NCBI GenBank assembly: GCA_030248135.1
Contig: JASANC010001296.1
Span: 1 to 64,000 of the forward strand
DNA: 64,000 nucleotides
Reading direction: 5' to 3'
Origin: Theristus sp. LFF4_11
Taxonomy: Eukaryota; Nematoda; Chromadorea; Monhysterida; Xyalidae
Shown here: positions 1 to 11,157 of the stretch, in pieces
Numbering within the stretch: position 1 is the first letter of the stretch
How the letters are laid out: the number at the start of each line of letters is the position of its first letter
Notes under the pieces: model-generated
The model's input: the letters and a program-made list of their open reading frames with translations, nothing else
Databases searched by the model: none
What the model was told of the DNA's origin: nothing
Made by a program: the position numbers and the translations under genes

Positions 1-237
1 TTTTGAGCTCCTAAGTTTTGTATTTATTTTCTCTGTGAAAGTGTTTGCTATGGCAAGATACAGAACTAACGTTGTTGTTTAAAAAACTTTTTTCGTTGTG
101 ACCAGTACCGAAGACGTGGGGGGGGGGTCACGCGACACCAACCCCCCCCTAAAACCTGACACTGTACCATCCTCTGTATCACCCCCACTTCGAAATTGGC
201 TTGACACCCCACCCACCTCCACCCACATAGCTCAAAG
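1..237. other. Window start, no gene recognised
   Basis: AT-rich sequence with G and C homopolymer runs near 120-150. No open frame here resembles a known protein. The long minus-strand frame across 66-407 is mostly read-through of the repeat that begins near 238. Confidence 0.5.
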
Positions 238-1314
238 TTACGGTATGGCCGAATAAATAAAGCAGTCCTTGTGTTCTCCATCAAGGCAGGATTAGTCGCA
301 GACTGGGAGTTGTCCCTTTCAAGACTGCCAAGATAATTTCTAATCATGTATGCAAGGGAGAAAGAATGAACAGAATAGCACGACGAATCACATACAGTCG
401 AACCCACTAAAATGTGGAATCAGCTGATTGGTCGACCGAGCGGAGGCTGCTCACACTCCGCACCGTTCTTTTTTCGTGGATTTGGATTTTATTGAAACGT
501 GATTTTATGAATTTCCTGCACCCTTTTTGTGCTAAAAATAAACTCAAAGGTTAGAGACCGCGAAATTTAGAAAATTTTTATTCCACAGCTCAACTCAAAA
601 TGTATTTTTTGTTTAATGACGACGACGACGTCGTCGCTTAATTTTTGCGTGTGGACTGGAAAATAAAAGCCTGAAAGGAGTGAGCTGTGCCTGGTTTGCT
701 GCGTGCACCAAGTAAATGAACACAGCAGCTTACCAAAAACAACTTGAAAACGAAAAAATGAAAAATGAAAGCAAAGTCGTCGTCGTGTCGTCGTCGTCCG
801 CGAAGTCGGAACGCATTTTTTTTAATTGCGGACGCATGTCGATCGGTCAGCTAGGAATGAAACCCCCTTCAGATGGCTACACAACGCACTCATTTCAGGC
901 TTTTGTCTTTCAGTTCACACGTAAAAATTAAGCGACGACGTCGTCGTCGTCGTCGTCAGTAAAAAATGCATTTTGAGCTGTTGAATAAAAAAAATTGAAT
1001 TTCGCAGTTCTCCAACCCTTTGAGTTTATTTTTAGCATGAAAACGGTGCTGGAAATTCACACTCATTCAAAAGAAACACGTTTCAATAAAATCCAAATCC
1101 ACGAAAAAAGAACGGTGCGGAGTGTGAGCAGCCTCCGCTCGGTCGACCAATCAGCTGATTCCACATTTTAGTGAGTTCGACTGTACTTACAAAAAAACAC
1201 TTCAAATTTGACACACAACTGGGTTTCCAAACTTTTTTCTTTCATTCAAATTTCGCGCGCTTCTTGCACCCTGATAAAAGCTACCATGTTTAATCGGCCA
1301 TTCCGTACATACTG
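238..1314. repeat. MITE family 1, copy 1, split by a nested insertion
   Basis: The pieces 238-394 and 1186-1314 together match the uninterrupted copy at 63625-63875. The ends are inverted repeats around GTATGGCCGAA and TTCGGCCATTCC. The 395-1183 insertion separates them exactly, so this copy was present before the nested element arrived. No coding capacity is seen. The superfamily is not assigned. Confidence 0.8.
395..1183. mobile_element. Pogo/Tigger-like foldback MITE with TA duplication
   Basis: The element begins CAGTCGAACCCACTAAAATG and ends with the reverse complement of nearly the same sequence. TA dinucleotides lie on both sides (393-394 and 1184-1185). The inverted arms run about 290 bp each (395 to about 685, and about 895 to 1183) and include a GACGAC/GTCGTC tract, so the element can fold on itself. 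Tigger/pogo elements are known for CAGTxGAxCC-type ends and TA targets. There is no transposase frame, so it is non-autonomous. The empty site survives in the copy at 63625-63875. Confidence 0.85.
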
Positions 1315-1599
1315 TACTGTGAGTTTTCTCGGGCCGTCCAAAAATCATGAATTTTGTTTGTTTTGTTTGTTTGTTTTGCTCAAAAATCATGATTTTTTGT
1401 TTCTGAAGTTCATAATATAAGCTGAATATATGATAACTTGACATTCTCATTGTAATTTCACAGATTTTGCAGCGTTTTTCCTTCAAAATTTAAGCGAAAA
1501 AAATCATGGGTGGGGTCGGGTCGGGTCGGGGGGTGGGAGTGGGAGGCGTGCTGCCTGCACCCCCAGAATTTTTTTACAATAGTGCACCCCCATGGCATA
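1315..1599. other. Intergenic, low complexity
   Basis: Contains T/G-rich simple sequence near 1357-1405 and a run of GGGTC repeats near 1510-1535. No gene is recognised. Confidence 0.5.
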
Positions 1600-1607
1600 C
1601 TCGCCTG

Positions 1608-3128
1608 TAGGGATGGATCCGGCAAATTAGCCGGAATCCGGGCCGGATCCGGCAAAAGTCCATTCCGGCCGGGCCGGATCCGGCAAAAATTGCCGGAATC
1701 CGGACCGGAATGGCCTTTTTATGTCTAAAAAACATCTACGCACATTTCGTCGCTTCTTCATTACATTTTCAGCATAAAACAGCACGGACACAGAAACAAA
1801 GTCAGCAAGACACAGCACATGAACCAACCAAAAATTACAACAACAATTGACAAAATTCACATCGCATTGGGATAATCAAGTGCTGGCAACACTCTATTCA
1901 GAAACATGACCTTTTCGGCGTTTTGACTTGACAGACGAGATCGGCTGTACACAAACACCTGCCTGGCTTCAGAGAACATTCGTTCGCTTGCCACGCTTGT
2001 TAATAGCGGTGCCAGGTATCTGCGCGCGATTGTCGATAGTTTGGGGTATTTAGACGAGTTCAGCCGCCAAAAGTTTAGCATCAGATCACTTTTGTCCGGT
2101 TCGTCGATAAAATCATCCGAATCGTACATATTCATTTCGCCGCGCAGTTCGTCATCAGGACTGGATTCGCCTGACGGGTTGCGCGGTCGCGCAGCGTGAA
2201 ACTCAATACCTCCGTAGAGGCCAGTCGATTTCTTTTTTGGTTCGGGCTCGCGTTCACTTTTGTCATCGTCGTTGATCGCGATCTCGGATGTATCGTCGCA
2301 GTATGTTGGCGTCTCCGGTGTCGTTTAAAGATTTTCTTTGCAATGTGAAGTAGTTCACAACGAATCGCGCCTTCATTTTCGAAGACGACAGCAGTATTCT
2401 TGAATCGCGGATTAACGTACGTGGCCATGATGTTGGATTCGTTGTGGAAAAGCTTACGGAAGCGTGTGTCGATGCTGGTCAGCAGCGTTTTTTTCGTCGT
2501 ACCAATGCCATTCGCATCGACTTGTTCGATGCGCTGCTTCAATGCGCAAACGGCGGGCAACACCATTGAAATGGATTCGTCGTCTCGTGGATTCGTCGTT
2601 GGGGGGGGTATCGGGTTTTAGGGGATCACGGCACCCCCGCACACTCACGGTAACACACGTCGCTAAAATCGCTGGTGTTCTGGGGCTCACAAAAAAGCAA
2701 CTGTTTGACAGCTAACTGAATATGACCAACGAAAATGGCTGATTTCAAAAAAACCTGCTATTGTTCATCAACAACGTCGGCCAAAAGCTGGCAGCCACGT
2801 TTTTTAAAGTGGACGATGCTGCACATAAGTTTAACACTCAAGGCAAAAGCAGTGAACCATTTACCATTGAACAGAACACTAAACTAAAGCAACGCTCACA
2901 TGTCAAATGCACAACAACAAAACCAACAAAGCACCGAAACAAATTTGTCAAACCATTGAACAGCTCTGAAACGGAGGAATCAACTGGTTAATTCGCGGGT
3001 CTCGGCCATTCCGGCCGGATCCGGCCGGATCCGGCAAAATTGCGCCGGAATCCGGACCGGATCCGGATCCAATTTTAGGCGCCGGAATCCGGAATCCGGA
3101 ATCCGGACCGGAACCGGCTCCATCCCTA
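1608..3128 (-). mobile_element. hAT transposon, internally decayed, with intact ends
   Basis: The 1521-bp element is flanked by a perfect 8-bp target duplication CTCGCCTG (1600-1607 and 3129-3136), the length typical of hAT insertions. The terminal inverted repeats match at 14 of 15 bases: TAGGGATGGATCCGG at the left, and the complement of TAGGGATGGAGCCGG at the right. Inside each end are arrays of CCGGAATCCGG/GGATCCGG palindromes (about 1613-1710 and 3010-3120), which look like subterminal transposase-binding repeats. The interior carries minus-strand remnants of a hAT transposase including the dimerisation domain. The perfect duplication suggests a fairly recent insertion. Confidence 0.93.
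1857..2566 (-). pseudogene. hAT transposase C-terminal remnant
   Basis: Two overlapping minus-strand frames cover the distal part of a hAT transposase. The 3' frame (2135-1857) contains the hAT dimerisation signature: FWRLNSSKYPKLSTIARRYL, then a stretch with SVASERMFSEA and RSRLSSQNAEKVMFLN. The 5' frame (2566-2132) has a segment reading TSIDTRFRKLF...YVNPRFKN, typical of the region before that domain. The frames differ, so a frameshift or lost intron separates them, and the N-terminal BED finger and most of the catalytic core are absent. It is non-functional unless spliced with sequence elsewhere. Confidence 0.85.
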
Positions 3129-3153
3129 CTCGCCTGTATACAATGTTAATGTA

Positions 3154-4218
3154 CAGGGTGGGCCAAAAAAAGGTTCCAATTCTAAAATGCTCTCACTGGC
3201 GTGTGCTAAAATGTTTAGAGCTGAAAATTGGAACACTATTAGAAAACATTTGGAGGTTTTTCTGAACAAATTTTTGTTACTGTATGTTGCTCCTATCACT
3301 CACTGCAGCAGAATATCTGAAAAACATGAAAAATCGACAAATGTGGTGAAATACAGAGGGTTGATTTAGCTGTAGCAAGAACCTCATGGCTTAAAATTTG
3401 GAACACTGTTAGAACACTTTGAGAGCTTTTTTGTGATCAAAAATTTTTTGGCTTACACGTTGCAGTTCATTTTTACAGTGTAATTTTAAAAAAATAGCGA
3501 TTTTTGACGAAAAAACAACGTTCACCCATAATCTCACTGTTTATCATTGCTCATACCGACTTGCGAACTGATGTATCGCCACGCGGGGTAAAATTGAATT
3601 TTGTACAACATTGCAGAACCACTGCAGATAACTTATTCGCATGTTCCCACCAATTGGCAGACCAGACTCGCTTTTCTGCCGTCTGATGGCATCAACGACT
3701 GAAAATGGAATTGCATCTTTCACTGCAGAAAACAACCAGTCTGCTATGGTGAAAAAATATCAGAGTGACAAATTGTGTGAATTAATAAAAGAAAAAAGAT
3801 AAATTGGCATCTGTTCTGGGCAGAACCGCTCACGCACGCTCAGACTCGAAGTGAAACATCAGGTTGATTAAAGACTGTTCAAATGCAATTCAGCATTCGG
3901 CATTTCCAAGCTACTGTATGTGCGTATTGTTTTTTTTCATCTTTTTTTGTGTTGTGAACACTCGGGTTGTCACCAACGTTCATCATTTGGTCTTTGTTGC
4001 AGCTAAACCAACCCTCTGCATTTCACCACATTTGTGGATTTTTCATGTTTTTCAGATATTCTGCTGTAGTGAGTGATAGGGGCAACATAACGTGAAAAAA
4101 AATTAGTCAGAAAAACCTCCAAGTTTTTTCTAATGGTGTTTCAATTTTCAGCTCTAAACACCTTGGCACACGCCAGTGAGAGCATTTTAGAATTGGAACC
4201 TTTTTTTGGCCCACCCTG
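3154..4218. mobile_element. Mariner-like non-autonomous element with about 105-bp inverted repeats
   Basis: The left arm (3154 to about 3258) and right arm (about 4110-4218) are inverted copies starting CAGGGTGGGCCAAAAAAAGG. TA lies immediately outside each end (3152-3153 and 4219-4220), as expected for Tc1/mariner insertions. The 1065-bp element holds only short frames with no recognisable transposase motif, so it is probably an internally replaced derivative. It lies only 25 bp beyond the end of the hAT element. Confidence 0.85.
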
Positions 4219-4220
4219 TA

Positions 4221-4914
4221 TACATATCCTGGCTTCAGGTCTCTGACTGACTGAACTGAAACCTGAAGGTCAACAAAAATACTGTTTTTTAAGAAAAATA
4301 CCGTTTTTTTCACGAATTTAAAAAACAAAAACGGTATTTTTTGCCAACCCCCTTCAGACTTTAGTCGAGCCGCAGCCGTTGCGATGCTCAAAAACGTCAA
4401 TTTACACAAGTTCGTCAAGTCTAAAAATAAATTTCAAAGCATATTAAGGAAAAAAAAGATTATTTTTTAAAAAATCGGCACCTTTTTTGGAAAATGTTCT
4501 ATAACAATTTTAGTCGGCGTTGTTCATTCATATGTGTTTTGGTTTACTGTTGAGAAAAGGCTCGGCTCGCTCCTCACGCCACGCCTCGCTTGCATCCGTT
4601 TGCAGGTCTTTTGCGTGCGCTCCGCCTCCGCTGCTCGCTGGCGGCTAAAAATAATAACTGGACCGGACCTGGCCTGGAACAAAGAGGGATCCAAATTTTC
4701 TCGCTCCAGTTGTTGTTTTGTTGGTTTTTCTGTCGCCCATGGTTGTCTGCCCACATACGCGAGCGCAATACACAACACACAGTGTACTGAACAAACGCTT
4801 GCTTTGCTGGCTGGGTTTGTGTCTTCGTCGTGTCCTGAGATCTGAGCGCACGCATCGACAACGCATATGTCACCAGTTTAACAATTAGCAAACCACACAA
4901 AACGCCGCATCACG
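4221..4914. other. Upstream region of the ZDHHC6-like gene
   Basis: Holds the 5' flank of the next gene. A and T tracts with the complementary words AAATACCGTTTTT and AAAAACGGTATTTTT lie at about 4298-4342 and could form a hairpin. No TATA box or other recognisable promoter element is obvious. Confidence 0.4.
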
Positions 4915-7900
4915 ATGGACATTCAGGTGGAGTTGCTGATCTTGCAGATGGACATCGACGTCGACGACGCGGCGGAGTCGCCGTCGGCGAGCGGCGTCGT
5001 CGCTCCGAACGCAGAGGACGACGAGTCGTCGATGATGCTGAAGAAGAACGGCATCGTCGTCGGCGCGAATCGCCCGCGCACTCGCTCACAAACTCGACAA
5101 CCGCAAAACGACCATCATTCCGTGGCGTTCACCAGCGATGGCGACACGCAAGCGACCGTCAACCAGCCACGCTCTTCCAATCCGCCCAATGACGATTCGT
5201 CCGCCCATTCGGCGGTGCGTCTGAGCGCCGCCACGGTTGACGCGCGGATCGCACAGCCGCCGACGGTGTCGCTTGGACGGCGTCTCGCGCATTGGGGTCC
5301 GCTGTTGGCGATGTCGATCACCGGCTGCATTTCGACTGCCGCGATCACGCTGCACCTGCAGTGGTGGCCGCTGCGTACGGCCGCCGCGTGCGCGCATTTG
5401 GCCGTGTTCCTGGCGTGGAACGCGTTCACGCTGAGCAATCTGATGGCCGCGGCGTACAGGGGACCGGGATACGTGCCGATCGGATGGGCGCCCGTTCGTG
5501 GCGGTTTTGGTTTTGTCGAAGTTTTGTTTGTTTTTACCGACTTGCGAGGTTCTTACAGATTGTTATGTGCCTGACACTTGCAATGTGTCGAATACAATGT
5601 TCAATGTCAGTCCATCATTGCAGTCCAGATTTCTGTCGAAGAAAATCAATAAATGTCAGCCAATTCCAGTTCAGACTTCTGAACCAGCGCCATTTCCGAT
5701 TTCAATTGGCTGTTTTTCAGAAGGCCAAGGCGGATCGCCGTCGCCTGCAGTTCTGCACGGTGTGCAACGGCTGCAAGGCGCCCCGGTCGCATCACTGTCG
5801 TCAGTGCGGTCGTTGTGTCCTCAAAATGGACCATCATTGTCGTTAGTTTCGTTTTTTTTGTGTGATCTCCACTCGATATCGATATCGCACAGGGATTCAA
5901 GTGTCCAGATCACCCAACTTTAGCACGCATAAAAAACGTCCAATTCATCAGTTAATACCACTTTTGGGACACCAATTGTTTTTCTTGTTCAGCGTGGATC
6001 AACAACTGCGTCGGCCATCGCAACCAAATGTGCTTTATCAAGTTTCTGTTTTTCGCCGTCGTCGGGTGCTGCCACGCAGTTTGGGTGCTCGGCAGCAGTG
6101 TCTGGTATGGGCTGTTTCGGGTGAGTGGACGCCGCAATGAATCCACTTTGCGTAAGTAAGCCACAATAGCTGATGATTGGATCGACTGCTTTTGAACCAC
6201 GTTTGATGGTTGAGTTGGTTTTCCAGCAACCACCTTGATCATTTTACCAGTCGACTCGGCGTTTTGAGCTGGTTGTAGAGATGTTTGGTGTGAAGCACTG
6301 TGAGCAGTTTTTTATGAACGTTTTTGAGGTACCGAACGTACCATTCAGCATTGTTCGAATTGTCTTTTTTAGTGTTTTTATAGGAGCTAGCGGTTTTTTG
6401 TTGTCAAACAACCTCATTTCTCCAGTGCATTCTCAGATGTACTACGTGTACTACGGCACTGGTTCGGAGCCGGATGTTGTTCTGACGTTTTGGCTGCTGT
6501 TCGCGGCTGTGTTCGCGTTCGGTCTTGCCATCGGTGTCATCTGCGGTGTCGGCTTCCTTCTCGTCGTTCAGGTTGGTGTTTGTGCTTGTTTCCGATGATT
6601 TTACTGCGCTTATTCAAGAGAAACGAAAAGCTAAAATCCTAATCGTAAATCAACTGTCATTTACGTGGATTTTGGATTGGATCAAAAGAATGTCAGTCTT
6701 TTTTCTCTCAGCCTTTTTTTCTTTGACCCAAATCAACCACTTTGTATGGTGGTGCTCTGCTCTGGCCTGGCCAACATCATATGCAGAAGAGGGGTGGCCT
6801 CATCAGTGATGTGCCCCTCTCGAACCACTTTAGTCATGAAAGCTTGAGTATACAAAACCAAACCCAAACAAAGCTGCAATTTATGCGAAACATCATGCAT
6901 CCTCGCCTCCAACGTTGCATTTCCCGTGCAGCTTCGTATCGCGTGGCGCAATCGGACGGGCATCGAGGACTACATCGTCGCCAAAGCGCTGTACCGCCGT
7001 GAGGACGCCGACGACGGCGAGTACGAGCCGTTCGTGTATCCGTACGATTTAGGCTGGCGACAGAACATCGCGCAGGTGTTTAGCTGGTCTGGTACGCCGA
7101 TTGGCGACGGATTCCATTGGGCCGTGCGAGACGGCTGCGATCAGTTCACGCTGACGGTTCGTTCGTTGTGCTCTTGAGTGTTTTATTCTCGAGTTTCAAT
7201 GTTTTGCACAAATTTGTTTTGAGGTATGCTGGTCGTTTGGATTTGCCAGTCACCTAACTTTCAAGGGAGAAGGTTTGGTGAACTATGGTTGAGATACTCC
7301 GTTCATTCCAAAATGGACTGAACGCTGATTGGCTTTGTTCGACTGGATATACGAATCAGCGAAGAGCATTTTAGCGGTCAGCGAATTAGCAGCTGCGAGG
7401 AGAATTGATTAAAGAACTGAACGAATCGGATTGCTTGCAAACTGCAGAATGACCGAACTGATTTCACACCCGATTTGCAGCAGGAGCAGCTGTCACAGAA
7501 ACGCGAGAAGCGCGAGACGGCCGTGCTGTACGTCGCCGTGCGTGCGTACTCGGGCACGCGGCTGTGCGCGTGTCGCCACGGGTGTCGCGCGTGCTGCTGC
7601 CAGCCGATCGTCGATGAGAGTCGACTGCGACTGCGACCGGGCGATCAAGTGGTCGTCACGAAGGGCATGAAGTTGGTGGCGCTTGGTTGATTGACTGCTT
7701 TCGTGTGCGGCGGGGGGGGGGGGTTGTTGTTGTTGTTCAGTGCCGCCACTGTCGAATGGTGTCCGCACCAATGTCACGTCAGCCACGCTGCACGTGAGCG
7801 ATGCTTTGCCAAGCAGCTTTAGCTCGCGTCGGCTTGCGCGCCCGCTGGTGTACAGTGCAACAGTGTGCTGTTGTACCACGGACACGCAGCAAGCGTTCGT

Positions 7901-8577
7901 CATGCTGAAACTCAAATCTTTTCTATCATTCTCAGACTATGAGGCAATCCACTCTCTCCCAGTTTGGTCTGACCTGATGCAAACTGGGTTGTTGTTTTTT
8001 TTGGTTACGAATTTTTTTGTGAAGTGTGGTGGAAATTTCAACGGCACCACCGTTGCTTGTGTGCTGCTGCCAGTCGACTGGTTACACTGGAGATATTGCC
8101 ATGTGCTGTATCAATTACAGCACAAAACCTTCCGCGGCAACCAAGTTTTGTGTTTTGTTTGCTTTCAGGTATTGGCTGTACGGCGAGAAGGTCAGTGACG
8201 ACGTGAATGACGACGACACGACGACCGGCGTCAAGGATGAAGACGAGCAAATTCAGACAGAACCGGTTGCTTCGGATCAACACCAACAAACGACGACACG
8301 GTCGCAATCGCGCAGTTCAACCGAACAACAAGAGGAGCATCACGATGAGCATTCCGTATCAGTTATAAACCACGCTGGAAGCAGCGCGAAAAGCACCGAT
8401 GTTTCGGTGACGTGTCGCGCACGCGGCTGGTTTCCCCGGAGCGTTGCGCGACGCTGCGACGACGTCTTCATTGAGCCGATGTCTTCGGTGAACACGTCAG
8501 ATGAACGACTGTCGGAGCAGCAGCAACATGAGACCACCGATGAGACGAGTGACAAGCACCATCAGAAGCAGGATTGA
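4915..8577 (+). CDS. Zdhhc6: ZDHHC6-like DHHC palmitoyltransferase, 7 exons
   Basis: Protein S-acyltransferase that transfers palmitate to cysteines; vertebrate ZDHHC6 acts in the ER membrane. Exons: 4915-5493, 5721-5841, 5993-6120, 6437-6571, 6932-7156, 7481-7671, 8169-8577, giving 595 aa. Visible features: two membrane segments (about 127-148 and 155-178); the DHHC cysteine-rich domain from about 205 with KAPRSHHC, then KMDHHC split by an intron before PWINNC (active Cys233); two more membrane segments (about 246-268 and 289-321); and the family-specific tail with DLGWRQN, SWSGTP, YWLYGEK and RGWFPR (SH3-like region). Vertebrate ZDHHC6 is about 413 aa. This one is longer because of an acidic, Ser-rich N-terminal extension of about 100 residues and a Gln/Asp/Thr-rich C-terminus. 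The C-terminal KKxx-type ER-retention signal of vertebrates is not seen. The start has good context (ACGATGG); Met12 is an alternative. The first donor (GTTCGT) is weak but preserves phase and spacing. Confidence 0.92.
6725..6830. repeat. Dispersed repeat in intron 4 of Zdhhc6 (copy 1)
   Basis: Shares a nearly identical core (GGCCTGGCCAACATCATATG followed by CAGAAGAGGGGTG) with 15041-15150 in an atlastin intron. A shorter match (CAGAAGAGGGGTTG) lies near 17000. Ends are not defined and no coding capacity is seen. Confidence 0.7.
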
Positions 8578-8756
8578 GTGCGAACGACTGGTGTTTTCAA
8601 ATTTTTTTCTTACCGCTCGCCTTCGTTCGCTCGTTTCTTTGTTTTTCTTGTGGCCTTCGATTGTTGTGTTGTTGCTTGGAATGTGTTGATCTTGTGACTA
8701 TGCTGTAATGTTTCGACGATTGATTAGCCGACAAGCGTTCAGTTTTCTAGTTAAGG

Positions 8757-9979
8757 CCCATTCATGCAAGCGCGCGCTGAAGCGCGCTGACGCGCGCTGA
8801 CCAGCTTCATCATGAATGAAGAAATGAAGCTGCGTCAGCCGCTGCGGCTTTTTAGGTTTTTTGTCCATTCACGAACGCGCGCGCTGAAGCGCGCTGAAGC
8901 GCGCTGACCAGCTTCATCATGAATGAAGAAATGAAGCTGCGTCAGCCGCTGCGGCTTTTGATGTCCGGACCCCAAATGCCGCAGCGGCTTGTCTGAAAAA
9001 TGAAACGTATTTGCATAATTTCTGCGCTTTCAATTGTGATAGATGCAGACCAAAAAGGGAATGAATTTAATTGTGGTAAAATTAAATTAATTGAGGAATA
9101 CAGTAAGTTTTATTGTGCTGCGTTTGTGAAAGAAACCAACAGATAAAAACGATAAAAACAACTGGGCTCAGACGGGTTTCGAACTTTGGCCTCTGTGCTG
9201 ACAGGCACAACACGTTACCACTGCACTATAGTAGTTGACAGGTGGGAACCTCTCTAGGTGTTTGTTCATTAAACGTCATTCAGTTTTATCGTTTTGTGCT
9301 GTTGTCTGTGTTGTCTCCGTACGTGCTGTTTAGTACACACTATATACCGCTTCGATTCGTTGTTTTCGCCGTTTCAGTGAATGTTTTGATCTTTTGATTT
9401 GTGCAACATTCACTAATCATGTGCTGCCGTTGAGGAAACTTTTTTTGCAATGAAGCAAAGCTTGTTCTTGCGGGCTGCACACCGGTTTTAAGGGCTGCGC
9501 AAATCAGTACCCCACACCGTCGCACGGGTACAGTTCACATAAATTTCACATAAATTTCTTGCACTACTTTTATGCTTTGTTGAGTATTCGTATTCTCACT
9601 GTCACACTTATTTTGAGACTAATTACGCTATACAATACTGTTCAGAATCTGTCAGAAAAGTACTAAATGATTTAACAAAAAAGTCTTGCAACATTTGTGA
9701 AAGATTGTCACTGACAGCAACAATCAGCGATTTTGCACACACAAATTTGATGTCCGGACATCAAATGCCGCAGCGGCTGACGCAGCTTCATTTCTTCATT
9801 CACGATGAAGCTGGTCAGCGCGCTTCAGCGCGCTTCAGCGCGCGCGTCCGTGAATGCGCATGTGCTCCAAAACTGAAGCGCGCTGACGCACGCTGAAGCG
9901 CGCTGTTTTTTTGCTTCGTGAATGTGTAGCAAAGTGAAGCGCGTCAGCGCGCTTCAGCGCGCTTCAACCTCCATGAATG
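8757..9979. repeat. Large GCGCGC-rich foldback element
   Basis: The left arm (8757 to about 8990) and right arm (about 9749-9979) are inverted copies. Each is built from repeated AGCGCGCT palindromes and from a segment TGAAGCTGCGTCAGCCGCTG. The outer ends carry CCATTCATG and CATGAATGG. The left arm itself contains two tandem copies of the same block (8765-8857 and 8872-8958). The unique centre of about 750 bp includes a tRNA-like sequence. The base composition of the arms is strikingly unlike the AT-rich surroundings. No transposase is present. Confidence 0.8.
9164..9239 (-). pseudogene. tRNA-like sequence with Pol III A and B boxes
   Basis: Read on the minus strand, TAGTGCAGTGG matches the A-box consensus and AGTTCGAAACC resembles a B box at tRNA-like spacing. 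The anticodon arm (TGTGC...GCACA) closes a 6-base loop, and acceptor and T stems do not pair well, so it is a tRNA relic or the head of a SINE rather than a working tRNA. It lies in the centre of the foldback element. Confidence 0.5.
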
Positions 9980-11149
9980 GCGCTTTATGCGCGTCCGCGT
10001 ATATCTACTTTTTTGTTGTGCTTCGTTTTTTTTTGGTTTCTTCCATGCCTGTGCATGTTGTTGCCTTGTGCTTTCTCATTCGCTGTTTTTAGAATGGTTG
10101 AAATGAACTTGTGGCATGAGTACCCGCTAATAATCATTCTTCAGTTCTTTATTGCGAAACGTTGTTTGTTTTAGCGGGGAAAGTTTCGAGTTTTTTGTTC
10201 TTATTCGGCTCACAAAAAATTGCAATCGCCAACTCACGGTGTTTTATGCTCTGTATGTGCATTTCAAGGCTTTTTTAAATGTAGTTCTGTCTCACTTGCG
10301 GATGTAACTTTGAATTTTGCACAAAAATATGTTCTGGTCGCAGTGTTCGCAACTGCTTTTGCAATAGGAGCTTTTCGTTGCAGCAGCCAATGACACCTTT
10401 GTTTGCGTATGGTTTAATGATTCTGTTGTCCGTGTCTTTTTTCAAGTGAATCGAGGTTGTTGTGTTGATTTTCTGTTTTACTGTTTCTGTATTCTGGGGG
10501 GGGGGGTTGTACAAGTACTGGGTTCAAGATTTTAGAAGGTTTCATGAAAAAATGGTTTTAGCATGTTTTTTGGCGACTAAAAATTGTGATGGTTTCTGGT
10601 GACAGGTTGATTTTTACTAGTTGATGGTCTCTCTGTGATGTAGTTCAGAATGCAGATAATGCAGTTCAGTTTTATGTTGACTATGAAATTATTACCGTAC
10701 TTGTTTGTCTATTATTCTTATTCCGTATAATGGTTCTCGGTTTTTCATGGAGTGTTTTTCTTTCTTTCTTTTCCTCTCGCCAGTGTTCTATTGATTCATG
10801 AGCTAACTGGTGACATAGCGGAACTTCAACGCTTTTCTTTTCAACCTTCTCAGGTTTGAACGATGTGCACTGTACAGTGGCAAATGTTGATTTCTGCAAT
10901 AAAACACGGATAACATTTTCTGGTGGCTGTTTTCTTGTGAAAACTCAAAACGATATGAAAATGTATCGTGGCGCTTGTCGGAGCGTGTTTATTGAAAAAT
11001 TAGACCAGCATTGCAGATAGCTTTTCGGAAAACTAATATTTTTTCATTTCTGTTTTTTTGCAGATCACATTGGTTTCGGAAATTTCACATCGTTTTCGTA
11101 CGTGCACCGGATTTGAATTCGTTTCTCAAAACTGATGGCTGCTTTATTG
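9980..11149. other. Intergenic, no gene recognised
   Basis: T-rich DNA with a G run near 10496-10507 and no open frame resembling a known protein. Confidence 0.5.
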
Positions 11150-11157
11150 GGTGGGAC

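Noticed and set aside
2400..2715. Plus-strand open frames inside the hAT element
   Set aside because: They are shadows of the minus-strand transposase remnant.
5115..5438. Long minus-strand frames opposite Zdhhc6 exon 1 (and similar ones opposite SLC5A7 exon 8 and contactin exons)
   Set aside because: GC-rich true exons generate open antisense frames; the coding strand is fixed by conserved domains and splice phase.
7740..7792. Possible extra exon in the large Zdhhc6 intron (CAG before, GTGAGC after)
   Set aside because: It is 53 bp long and would shift the reading frame; without it the flanking exons join in frame and match the family (GMK-YWLYG).
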